From positions 14,625,181 through 14,689,180 of the forward strand of contig NC_064036.1 in assembly GCF_932526225.1 (NCBI RefSeq): a stretch of DNA of 64,000 nucleotides, read 5' to 3'. The notes beneath the pieces were generated by a model. The model saw nothing but the letters and a program-made list of their open reading frames with translations, had not been told where the DNA came from and ran no database searches. Origin of the DNA: Nematostella vectensis. Taxonomy: Eukaryota; Cnidaria; Anthozoa; Actiniaria; Edwardsiidae. Made by a program: the position numbers and the translations under genes. Below are positions 35,834 to 48,600 of this stretch, piece after piece (position 1 is the stretch's first letter; each line of letters starts with the position of its first letter).

Positions 35834-36634
35834 TTTGATGTGTGTTACATCACTTTTGAATCTGTTCTGAAATGTGCGAGGCTACAAAGCATAAGAAACC
35901 CACAGGAAACCCAAAGACATAAGATCAAATGCAAAAAAAAGCAGCTCACTCTAGCCTACTATGCAGCAAGTGGTGCTCACTTGTTCACAGACATAGACAA
36001 ACTGTATTCCTAATGATGCTGCATTTTTATCATTAGAGATGGCTTCAAAATGACCAATATCATGAATATCATTGTGTGGATACCTGTGGTGGTCAAGGTT
36101 GGGCGGTCGCTTAGCGCTGTCATGGCCGCACTAGTTTGTTTTGAAGAGAGTCAAGAAAGTTCCCTCTTGAACATTTAGCTCCTGCATAGACGACGTTTTC
36201 CAACGCATATAGCGACTATTCTTCATAACCAAGGATTAAGGAATCATAGACGCATCTTTGTCAAAACTGGAAGCCTGATTGCGTATTGTAAAAGCGAAGA
36301 GAACCGTTTTGATCAAAAACCACAGCTGACTCGAAGAGGCTGACAACGTAATATTTTCGCTAATTTTTCTTGATTGAAACATACCCTTCTATAGGGGAAG
36401 ATACTGGGAAATGTGATGAGATGGGTCGTAGAATACTCGATACAATGTGGATTGGAGGGACATTATGGTTCTGTTTGTCCATATAGAACCACGTAAATAT
36501 TTGATAAGTAAATTGCCTCTGTCAAACAGTTGTGGAGTATCGACCAGCGACCTTTAGGAATTGAGCTTTGTTTTGGCCCTTGGATCGTTCCTCGTGCTTT
36601 AAACAACCAAGAACCTTCTAGATTGGTTTTCACT
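35834..36634. promoter_or_regulatory. Head-to-head interval between SCO1 and CFAP74
   Basis: The start codons of SCO1 (-) and CFAP74 (+) are only about 800 bp apart with no other gene between. Both promoters and 5' UTRs must fit here, so a shared bidirectional promoter is likely. No TATA box is evident at a meaningful distance. Confidence 0.55.
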
Positions 36635-39600
36635 ATGGAAGAAGCAAGTTTAGAGGAGGCACCGACCATGTCAGAAACCGAGAAAGCAGAGCTCTCCGAT
36701 TTAGAGTATCAGCCAAGTGCAGAAGACGAGGATGAGGAGGAAGGAATGGCTCCAAAGACGAATCAGGCGAAGTCGGTTAGCTATCGAGATGTTCTGTGGA
36801 GCTCAGATGGTGGTAAGAAGCATACTACAATTGTTTTGTTGAATATTTTGCTATAATTCTTACATGATATAAGGTTTTTCACAGATTGCAGGAAATCCCA
36901 ATAATAACCCATATTACCCCAAGATCAATGTTCTGCATGTCCAGCTTTAGTTGAAGCCCCCTGCCGATTAGGTGCTCTGAGATAGAGTAGAGTCAAATAT
37001 CATACTCAGGTGAAGGCGCTAGAGTCTAAGAGATCAGTGGAGTACTGTAGCTGTCAATGTTAGCGAGTGCTAATTAAATCTTATCAAACAGCACTTCAAA
37101 GGACTGAAAAATATACTTATCGAAGTCTTGAGATGCAAAATTATCCAAGGTTTATTTTGATGCCTATATTTCCCTATCTTTTTTGTTGTTATGACTAAAT
37201 TACAGAGGGTTCATACAGGCAAGCAAATGCCCCAGTATTTTCCTCCGATCTATTTATTTATTTATCTAAATTACAATGGGGTCCTACAGGCAAGCAAATG
37301 CCACAGTATTTTCCTGCGATCTATTTATTTGTATGTCTAAATTTCAGGGGGTCCTACAGGCAAGCAAATCACCCAGTATTTCCCCTGATCTATTTAATCT
37401 AAAGACTAAATAACAGAAGAATCCTAGAGGCTAGCAAATGCAAATGCAGTATTTTCACTCACATTCCAAACAATATTACCTGCGTCTTGAGCGCGGTCCT
37501 GTTGCAGATTTAGTGAAATAATATTCAAACCGGTCTATTAAAAAGATGCCCTAATTTCAAAACATCTAAAGCTTCTTTACTTGTGGATTCTCAATCACTT
37601 TTGAACAGTTATAAAAAGCTTGTTAACGTTAAATCCGCTACAAAAGATTAATACTTAGCAAAGGAGTACTTCCCAAAAAGGAGAATTGCATGAACTGGCT
37701 TGGAAAATCGCCTAGAATTTACCACTTTGACTCACAAGTCTTGCTTAGATCCGGTGGAAAAACAGCATGAAAATAGCTAAAGCCAATTGATAGAATATTA
37801 TACTTATCAACATGCTGAAGCGAAACACCCCTGGACACATTACAGGGGGTAAACGTCAACAGCATTGAGTGTTGACAAGACATGCTGATGGATCCCAACC
37901 CTTTAATTCAATTAACCGTGACGTCATCATTGCTCCCCAAAGCTTGTCATGTAAAGTTAACATTCATTGTCAAAAAAAGACCAATAATGAAATTTAAGGG
38001 GTAGGTATATATGTGATATTTTGACCATTTCATTGTAGCTAAAATAAGCTAGAATCTAGCAACTTCTTTAAATAATGGGACCAAGGATTACTCTAATTTT
38101 TGTTTAGAAATTTGGGAGCCATTTATATCCATAGCATTTCTGAAAAAAAAGGTATCCCATTTTTTAATACTTTATTAAAAGTTATTGCTATCCATTCAAG
38201 TAAAAAGCAGCTGAAATTTTTATATAGTAACTACAAAATAAGATAGGCCTTCATTGAAACACAATTTAGATAAAAAGAGTTATCTTGCATGACAATAACC
38301 TAATCTTAGTATGTGGTGATTGTGGGTACTCCATAATTCCAAATACATTCTCTGAGTACCTTAAAACACAAATTATGATTTTGGCTCTACATAGACTCAA
38401 AATTCCTGTATCACATAAGAAAAAGGTGCACTAAATATATTACATGTTTTTATATTGTTTGGACCTTAGGCCAGGTTGACTATGAGAGTGATCCATCATC
38501 AGATGTTGACAGAGATTATTTCAGTGATGAAGGTTCTCTTACTGGGTATGTACTATAAACAAACCAGTACTTATTATCAAACAAACAAAAATCAAACAAA
38601 CAGACAAACAAAGATTTGATGATGGAAATGGGAATTCATTTTATGTCTCTGGATTTGATGGCCTGTGGTGTTTGCCACTGCATTGTGTTGACTGATGGGT
38701 TGGAAGTGAGTGTGATTGTCCTTGGGAATCCCCCAATTAAGCTTCACATTTGGTAGCATAGTGGACATGAATGGAAAGCTTCAAAAGTAAATTCTTGTCA
38801 TCTATTTATTCAGTTTATAATTAGTTTGTATTTTTGATTAATCTGTGTATGTGTTGGGTTTTTGTGTGAAAGAAGTTGTTACAGTGTGACATTAATTATA
38901 TAGATGGTACCTATGACTTGTATCTCAATCAGCTCTTTCGCATCCTCCAAATGTAATGCCTGGTTGGGTACCTATGACTAGCATAGATGGTACCTATGAC
39001 TTGTATCTCAATCAGCTCTTTCGCATCCTCCAAATGTAATGCCTGGTTGGGTACCTATGACTAGCATAGATGGTACCTATGACTTGTATCTCAATCAGCT
39101 CTTTCTCATCCTCCAAATGTAATGACTGGTTGGGTACCTATGACTAGCATAGATGATACCTATGACTAGCATCTCGATCAGCTCTTTCTCATCCTCCAAA
39201 TGTAATGCCTGGTTGGGTACCTATGACTAGCATAGATGATACCTATGACTAGCATCTCGATCAGCTCTTTCGCATCCTCCAAATGTAATGCCTGGTTGGG
39301 TACCTATGACTAGCATAGATGGTACCTATGACTAGCATCTCAATCAGCTCTTTTGCATCCTCCAAATGTAATGCCTGGTTGGGTACCTATGACTAGCATA
39401 GATGGTACCTATGACTAGCATCTCAATCAGCTCTTTCGCATCCTCCAAATGTAATGCCTGGTTGGGTACCTATGACTAGCATAGATGATACCTATGACTT
39501 GCATCTCAATCACTTCTTTCACACCCTCCAAATGAAATGTCCAACCTGACCTGGTTTGAACCCTGGTCCTCTTGCCTAGGTTGTGCCAATGAATTACCAT

Positions 39601-42600
39601 GCCTGTGTGACATATAATGTTAGCGTAATCAATGTAGGATATGTGTTTTTGACAGTGTGACATGTTCATGTACTTGTGTGTGATATATTTGTTTCAGGAA
39701 TATGTGACATGTCTTTGTGACATAGTTGTGTACCTGTGTGACATATTTGTGACTTCAGTGTGTGCCTGTGTAATATTTTAGTATTATGAATATGTGTTTG
39801 CCTAAGTGAAATATTAGTCAAGAGTAATGAGTGAGTGTGATTTTAGAGTGTTCACGTGTGAAACAGTATCATGTCTAATACATGGTGGTTGGCCTAAGTG
39901 ACATAATAGAGTAATAAATTAGTGACACTTCAGAGTGTTCCTGTGTGCAAGGCCCTAGAGGGGGTGGGGCACTGGGGGTGCATGCCCCCCCCAATATTAA
40001 AAAAAAATTAAAAGGAAATGACAGTGCCCCCCAATATTTTCTTAATGTTTCTGTATTATGCCCCCCTCCCAATATTTCGAGGCCTGCTATGGCATGTTTT
40101 AGTATGGTTATGACATGGGATTTGGCCTATGTGACATATTAGAGTAATGAGTTAGTGTAACTTTAAAGTGCTCCCCTGTGACACATTGGTATCATGTCTG
40201 TGACATGATTGTGTGCTTTTAAAAGTGACATGTTAGAGTAATGAGTAAGGGTAACTTGTTTTCCTGTGTGACATGTTAGTGTCATAAATGTGTGACGTGA
40301 GTAGTGACATGACCACTGCATTACACTGCCCACCATGACCAGCATCAAAGATGATTGTGTGTTTTGCAAATTCCAGAAGTATTGAGGGAGGGGAGCTGGA
40401 AGATGAATATGCTTCAGACCCTATTGTACAACAGACAAGACAGGTGCAGTATATCCTTTTATTTATTAATTGGGTGATCCACAGCAGCCGATAGTAGCTT
40501 TTGTAGAAAAAAAGCAATGCAAAAAAACTTGTCTTTTGCACTGTTCAGTTTATCCACTATATTTTATGAGCGTGAAGTGTCCACAGTGGCCACAGTCCAG
40601 AAAATTTTGAGTATTTTGGATTGTTTTATGTTTGCATATGTTATTCTATTCACTTCAATATTCTAATGGGCATCCAAGGAAATTTTTGTTACCTTAACAT
40701 GAATAAAAAATAGGATGAATTGGAATTGTACAGCAGAATTACAGTATGCATTTGTTTATATTTTGTACCTGTACTTCATTATTAGGAGAAACTCCGTCTC
40801 TTGGCTTTACGTCGTCATCTGGATCAACTGAGTGAACAGGTGTTGGAAAAGGACTACATGGTCAAACAGTTCAGGTGAGACTATGGCATATGAATATAAC
40901 ACATTTTTGAAACAATATGGAGATGCCAAAAGCAATATGGAGATAAGTGGGTTACCGCGATTACCATCTCTTTAACCAATCAGATTGTAAGGGATAAGTC
41001 CCTTGAGTCTAGCAGTAAAATTTACTCAACATAAGCCAATCACAATTGACCCTTTGGTAAGTAACCCAAACTTAAAACCATATGTTTTCCAAAATGGGCC
41101 AATTGCCTCCTTTTTATCTCGATACAAATAATTTATCTGTTTTAAATACATATAAGAAGAGTTTCCATGGTAAAAGTTTAATAAATTCTTTGAAACACCT
41201 GAGTCCTGTATCAAATTATGCTTGTTATGCATAATCTTTGCGCCAAAATGCATTCCAGAGTTTAGGCTCGTTTTAACAACGAAACAGCTACCTGTGGTAT
41301 CATGACTATACACTGAACAGACTCAAGGGACTTATCCCTTACAATCTGATTGGTTAAAGAGATGGTAATCGCGGTAACCCACTTATCTCCATATTACTTT
41401 TGGCATCTCCATATTGTTTCAAAAATGTGTTACATTATGGACCTCGTTACTCAGGCCAGGGGAAGGGTTCACGGCAAGTCCAAGATACTTTTGGTACGCT
41501 CATTTGAGTTATTAATACCACCACTTTGAAGAAAGAAAGGGTATCATAAACAGATAAATGAACCTCCCCGCTATATATGATGTCTTGGCTACCAGCCTGT
41601 CACTGTTAGCACAGTTAATCCAAGTCAATCTAGGCCGCCTCAGGCGGTTTATTTTTTATTTATTTTATGATATTTGCTTTCTTGTTTTTATGCTTAGAAG
41701 AATGCGAGTTTCTGTTCTTATATTTTTTTACATAATAGGCTGTGCAGTGAGTGCATCGCTGCTAAACTATATTGCTCATATGTAGTGTAGCGCCGAATAA
41801 TATTTCGCCATTCAACTGGTAAACAGACTTGGTATCTAGTTCTTTAAGGGCGAACAGAGTTTTTTTTTGTAACGATTATACCTCAAAACTCTATATCGAA
41901 CATCTTCCCAGCCATCCTTGTTTCGTATAACTCGTCAAACATCTTGTTCTGTTCAGCGGTGAAATGGTTTCTCCAGTCACCAACCACCCCTTTGCGGATA
42001 AAGTTCGGTTCATTAGGATTTTTGAATGGCTCTTTAACCTTGAATGGCTCCTGACTTTTCATAAACTCAAAGCTTGTTTGACTGACGATGCGGTCCAACT
42101 GTTCCTCTGTTAGTGCTCTGCCAAGGAACTTGGCAATAGCTGCTACCGCACCTCTGTGGTCCTGAAATGAGTAAACAGCGGCGCAGCCAGGATTTTTAAC
42201 AGGAGGGGGCCCAAAAGAGACTTCCAAGCTATTTTCTCCTGTATTTTAGATAATGTCTCATACATTTAATGTATTTTTGGCTGCTAAAGGGGGGGGGCTA
42301 GACCACCCCCTGGCTACTCCCCTGGTAAAGGCAACATAATCACTATAAAAAATTTTTTTGTACGTCATTTTGAGATACAAAAAGGGTTGATCGCACAATA
42401 ATTTTGATCGTACAAATAAGGGACTGAAAAGAATGTTTAGAAAGATGACTTTTTTTTGGTCTCATAAAACCGTAGACAGCGGAAATATCACCATCCTCGG
42501 GGACCCAGGGCGTCGCGGAGATCGGGCACACAGGGAGCGCGCTAGAAAGAAAGATAACTTTCTTTCTCGCGTGCTCTATGTGCCCGAATTCCGCGACGCC

Positions 42601-45600
42601 CTGGGTCCCCGAGGATGAAATATCACGCATATCTTTTCTTTTTTACATGAGAAAGAGAACGTGGATATAGAGTGAATTACCTTCTTCATATCCTCGTACT
42701 TGAGAAGGAGAATATTAGGGTCGTCACGGTGCTCCCACCAGTCGAGAACGTGATCAAACCACGAACCGTACTGCACTGAAGTGAATAGAACGACGATTCT
42801 TTGAAAACAGGGACGTAGCAGGTATCGGTATATTGGGGGGGGGGGGGAGGCTGGGGGAATAATACAGAAACATTACGAAAATATTGGGGGCACAGCCACG
42901 CTCTTACTGGTGATTTCCTTAGAAGATTCCTGCTATGGGCCCCACCCCTGCTATGGGCCTGGAACTATCGCAATATTTTGTAAGTAATCCTTTGACGTAC
43001 CTTGACCGCTCATCATCATTTCGAAGAAATCATTCCACTTTTCTTGGAAACAGTACTCTTTGAACGTGCGATGGTGATAATAGTACGATACCGCCACGTC
43101 TTTTGGGTTACGGATGTTGTAGATGTACTTGGCCGTGCAACCGTCGCTCCTGGGCACTAGATGGTACTGTAGATGGGTTTTAAGGATCCTCGGGGAAGGT
43201 AATGACTTCGCAAAGTCTGTCACTGTCTCGTAGTTTCGCATTGGGGTCATTCCTGCTCTTTTCTCGCAGGAAAATGCGTCTAAGTAAACCGCACGGCATA
43301 TTAATGGTGACTCCTGATCAAATTCGCCGCCATTAAGGACTTGCTTGACGATTTCTATTGTCCATGTTTGACCTGAAGTAATCATGGATTAAAAGTAAAT
43401 GATGCATTTCAAGGGTTGTTTGTTTCAAATGGTTATTCATTGCACGTGATCATAAATTGGACGATCATGTTGTTATTCATAGTGTGATTTCTGATTTAAA
43501 AGATATTACGTCCTCCTTCCCCCCTCTCTCCGAGACTCCTTCGCCCCGGAGCTTTCACCTTCTGCAAGTGACCAGAAAACAAATTATGTTTTGTTTGTTG
43601 TTTTAACCCCCTCCACCTCCCCCGAAGTCAGCACTGCTGGCTCCCCTTCTCCTTCCCATTTGCCTGCGGTTATGTGCTATCGGACGCGATCATGTGGAAA
43701 CCAGCATTTGTTTATTCCAAGCCATCATTCATTTCAAGTGAATATCATTACAAGTGATCATTCCTTCTGTTTCTTGTTGTGTTCCGCTGTCTCTTTGTGA
43801 GCTGTATGTTTTGAACTATGGGTTTTAAGTAGAGACATTACCGAATGGTTCTCAGGCAAGCACTTTAGAGCATGAGCATTTTTAGTATTTTTGGGAAAAA
43901 ACAAGCAGCGAGCACTTCGAGAATCAATACGTGCACGAATGAAAAATTTGCGCGAGCATGCGAGAATTGTCCAAAAACTGCGACAACTTCGAAATTTCGG
44001 GCGCCCAAATATCGTACATCAGCAACAAAACACAGATCAGTATGTAATGCATCGTTAGTAACATTCGAAAATTGCGATCGTGACACTATATTTATCTTCC
44101 AACTCTCATTAGTCATTCCAAGTGTCTGTATGTATTTTTAATCTGTCTTGGCCGCGTATCCGATAAGTTTAACACTCACCACTTTTAGGGTATGCCGTCA
44201 GAAAGACGTCATCGTCCCTTAGCTCCAGGTTTGCGATTCGCTGCACTTCAACTCTCGTAGTATATTCGTATAGGACTATTCCGTCTATAACTGGCATCGA
44301 GTCCGGATATTTAAACTTCTCATTGGATGACATTTTAAGTTTTAAAGTGAGCTTGGTATCGAGCGATTTTGCTTTAATTATAAAGGCTTTTTGATGGCCG
44401 GTGTTCCCTTGTTCCAGAGCCTCGAACGGCGAGGTTGAGACGAGGCTCTGGCCTCTTCAGAATCTGAACTTGGTCGCTGATTGGCCAATTGACACGTGGT
44501 CATGGAAACCAAGAAATTCTGACAGTTTTCTATTGTATTTTCGCTAAGTTCAAAAGGTCAAAACATCTAAACGAACGGAGTAGAGGAGCGATAGATTATT
44601 TTGATCGCAATTTTCATAGTACTTTGCAGTCCGAATTAGTTACAAGATTTACCAGTATTAAAAATGTAAAGTCTGTTCAAGAGAAGTGTCTTCACGATTC
44701 ATCAAGCGGCGAGATGTCTTCTCTGTGCTGCCGACCCAGCTACGAGAAATCTCTAGCTTATTCCCGGCGTTTGCTCTCGATAGTGGATTCAACTATCCCA
44801 AGCAAGCGATTCTTTGATAGACTCGTTCCGAGGATAACTGCGAGCTTATCCGCGATTTTCTCCTCCTTGAAGCGCTTTCATCCCGAGAAAATGTTGTATT
44901 CCCCACCTCCTATGCGCAGATTTTTGTCACTAACTCTACAGTAATGAACCCACGGGTTTCAAGATGAATGTTGTTGTTTTTTAATCGGGTTTTCATGCGC
45001 TTTTCATCGTCGTAAATTCAATTCCCGAGCGAAGAGATGTTTACATCCAAAGTAAGCACCACGTGAAACTGACACATGCTAATCACAAAACGTTAACATG
45101 TAAGTGAGGCAGAAATCGAAATAGCGCTTCGAAAGGCCAGAGCCTCGTCTCAACCTCGCTGGCCACTAAATAGAGAGACGTTTAAGGCTCTGGAACCAGG
45201 GTATGGCCGGTGAAGAGTGAAATGAAAATGATTGCGTTTATCCATTAAGTCACGTGGAGCCACTTACATTAGATACCCACAAACTTGAACGCGAGGGATA
45301 AAAAAACCAGTTCTAAAGCATCGACAGAGTAAAACAGTTGCTAATGATGATGGCTAGTCTATTTTAAAGACACCCATTCATCATCTTTTTGTTTATGCTT
45401 GATAGAGATGACCGAACTCACTGATATGCTTCAATGTGGACTTTAAAAGCACACTAGCATACACACATTGGCACCAGTCGGGCCAAGACGGGACGCAGCA
45501 CAGTCTATTACCCGTGCAGTTCGGCAACCATGGACAGCTGTTTCGTCCTTATTATGATATGCTTCATTAGATATCGGAATCATGCATGACTTGATTGCTT

Positions 45601-48600
45601 AAATCTATTACCGATTGAAAGAAAATTGTCGCGAAAATTACTCCGATTTATCCGGGATGGGATGTTGCCTAGATAAGAGATACTCCAGGCGCGTACCCAG
45701 GATTGGCTAAGGGGGGTGGGGTGGGTGCGAAGTCATATGTGTCATATGAAAATAGCAAAATAGCATTGTAATTGATAATTCCTTAATAAGAAATGACCCA
45801 CTTTTGGCCGCCAAGGGTGCGCACCCTGTGTACTCGTCTGATACTAGTTCGAAGTCGATTGTCTTCGAGAAGTTATGAATCAAGTCTAGTGAGATAAGGA
45901 AAATGTATTTAATTGTTATCAAATTCGTATTTATATGTTCTCATTAGCAAATTTTTTTGTTCATTGCTTTGTTTTGATTTTTGTTAAATTGCGCCCTGAA
46001 TCTCATAGAACACTCACGGTTATTATGTAGCCCTTACTAAAGGGTCGACGTTATAAACACCTCCTTCAAACACTGGATCTGGACAATACTTTAGTATGAC
46101 TAAAAGAAGAGTATCTATACTATTAAAAGAGTTATTGGGTGGACTTAATCGAAAGAGGGGGGGCTTAATGAAGAGTCACTTCACAATAAGTTTTCCTGTT
46201 TTTGAAACGCTGTTTTTAGCCTCTATACAAGTCTCGGTGCTATAACTAAAGTACATGATGCTGGTTGTTATACTGACAACATAACTGGTAACATAATTAA
46301 TGTCAATTTTACATTATATAAGCACCACAAACACTTTTGGAAACCCCTTCCTGTTTTCAATTTGTCGAGTTTTGAAGCTATATTTCTTAACTGAGACTAC
46401 AAAATCAAATCCACAATTTAAATGCTGACGTGCTCAAAATCGTTATTTATTTTCCAAGTGCACTAATGCCTGAAAACTCAATATCAAACCCCTTTCCAGA
46501 CATCCTTGTTTTGTATAACTCGTCAAACATCTGGTTTTGTTCAGCGGTGAAATGGTATCTCCAGTCACCAACTACCCCTTTGCGGATAAGCTCCGGTTCA
46601 TTAGGATTTTTGAATGGCTCTTTAAGCTTGAACAGCTCCTGACTTTTCATAAACTCAAAGCTTGTTTGACTGACGATGCGGCCCAACTGTTCCTCTGTTA
46701 GTGCTCTGCCAAGGAACTTGGCAATAGCTGCCACCGCACCTCTGTGGTCCTGAAATGAGTGAACAGCGGCGTAGCCAGGATTTTTAACATGAGGGGGGCC
46801 AAAAAAAACTTTCAAGCCATTTTCTCCTGTATTTTAGATAATGTTTCATACATTTAATGTATTTTTGGCTGCTAAAGGGGGGGGGGGGCTAAGCCACCCC
46901 CTGGCTACTCCCCTGGTAAAGGCAACATAATCACTATAAAAATTTTTTTGTATGTCATTTTGAGATACAAAAAGGGTTGGTCGCACAAATAAGGGACTGA
47001 AAAGAATGTTTAGAAAGATGACTTTTTCTTGGCCTCAAAAAACCGTAGACTGCGGAAGACAGCAAATATCACGCATATATTTTCTTTTTACTTGAGAAAG
47101 AGAACGTGGATATAGAAAGAATTACCTTCTTCATATCCTCGTACTTGAGAAGGAGAATATTAGGGTCGTCACGGTGCTCCCACCAGTCGAGAACGTGATC
47201 AAACCACGAACCGTACTGCACTGAAGTGAATAGAACGACGATTCTTTGAAAACAGGGCTGTAGCAGGTATCGGTATATTGGGGGGGGGGGGGGGGGGAGA
47301 AATACAGAAACATTACGAAAATATTGGGGGCACAGCCACGCTCTTACTGGTGATTTCCTTAGAAGTTTCCTGCTATGGGCCCCACCCCTGCTATGGGCCT
47401 GGAACTATCGCAATATTTTGTAAGTAATCCTTTGACGTACCTTGACCGCTCATCATCATTTCAAAGAAGTCATTCCACTTTTCTTGGAAACAGTACGGTT
47501 TCAACGTGCGATGGTGATAATAGAATGATACCGCCACGTCTTTTGGGTTACGGATGTTGTAGATATACTTGGCCGTGCAACCGTCGCTCCTGGGCACTAG
47601 ATGGTACTGTAGATGGGTTTTAAGGATCCTCGGGGAAGGTAATGACTTCGCAAAGTCTGTCACTGTCTCGTAGTTTCGCATTGGGGGCATTCCTGCTCTT
47701 TTCTCCAAAGAAAAAGCGTCTAAGTAAACCGCACGGCATAACATTGGTGACTGCTGATCAAATTCGCCGCCATTAAGGACTTGCTTGACGATTTCTATTG
47801 TCCATGTTTGACCTGAAGTTATCATGGATTAAAAGTGAATGGTGCATTTCAAGGGAATGCTGGTAGCCTTCTTCGCAGGCAACTCGAACGTTTTTGTTAT
47901 TTTTTAGGTTTTCTTATGATTTGTGCTTCCTGTGGCGAGTTGAACCGGTGATCACGCCACAGAAAACCCGAATTGATAAAAGCACTTTTTTCCCCAAAAA
48001 AGGCCCAAAACACTCGAGACGTCTGCGGAGGAGGCTAGGAGCGCTTTCAACTCTGAAAAAAAAATACCGGTTCGAATTTCCGGAAATTTTCGTGGTAACA
48101 CGGTTCGTACCGAAAAGATCACGTGTTTACTCCCATAGGCAACCCACTTTGGATTTTAGCTGTTCCAGAATGGCGGGGATCTGTGAGCGCGAGGGACTGG
48201 GACAGAAAAAGATCAAACGGAAAGCTAACTTTTCGAAATTTCCAGGATTGTGGACAACCTCGAAAGGTTGTCCATAATTTCCGAAAGCATTTCGCGTTCC
48301 ATTTGATCTCGGATCAGAATTTCCGGCGGGTTTCTTTTACAAATGGAAAGCGCCCTAGGATTGCTGGTTTCAAATGGTCACGCATTGCGCGTGATTACAT
48401 ATTCCAAGTGATCATGCATGGTCATGTCATTCATTGTTAAGCATTTTAAAGCATTTTAAAAGGCTGAACATGTTCTTAAAGATGTTAAAGTAAAACTCCC
48501 TATGAGGGAAAGAGAACTACACAAATGATTTATAATAGCAGAAATATTTGAGGTTTATTAAAAACATAATTTGATTATGCATTTTAGAAAGCATCACACT

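Noticed and set aside
38900-39540. CRISPR-like regular repeats (also at 55994 and 62380)
   Set aside because: Contiguous tandem repeats without unique spacers, in a eukaryotic genome.
44489-44944. 151-residue frame as a gene
   Set aside because: It lies wholly inside a foldback element with target duplications and has no family features.
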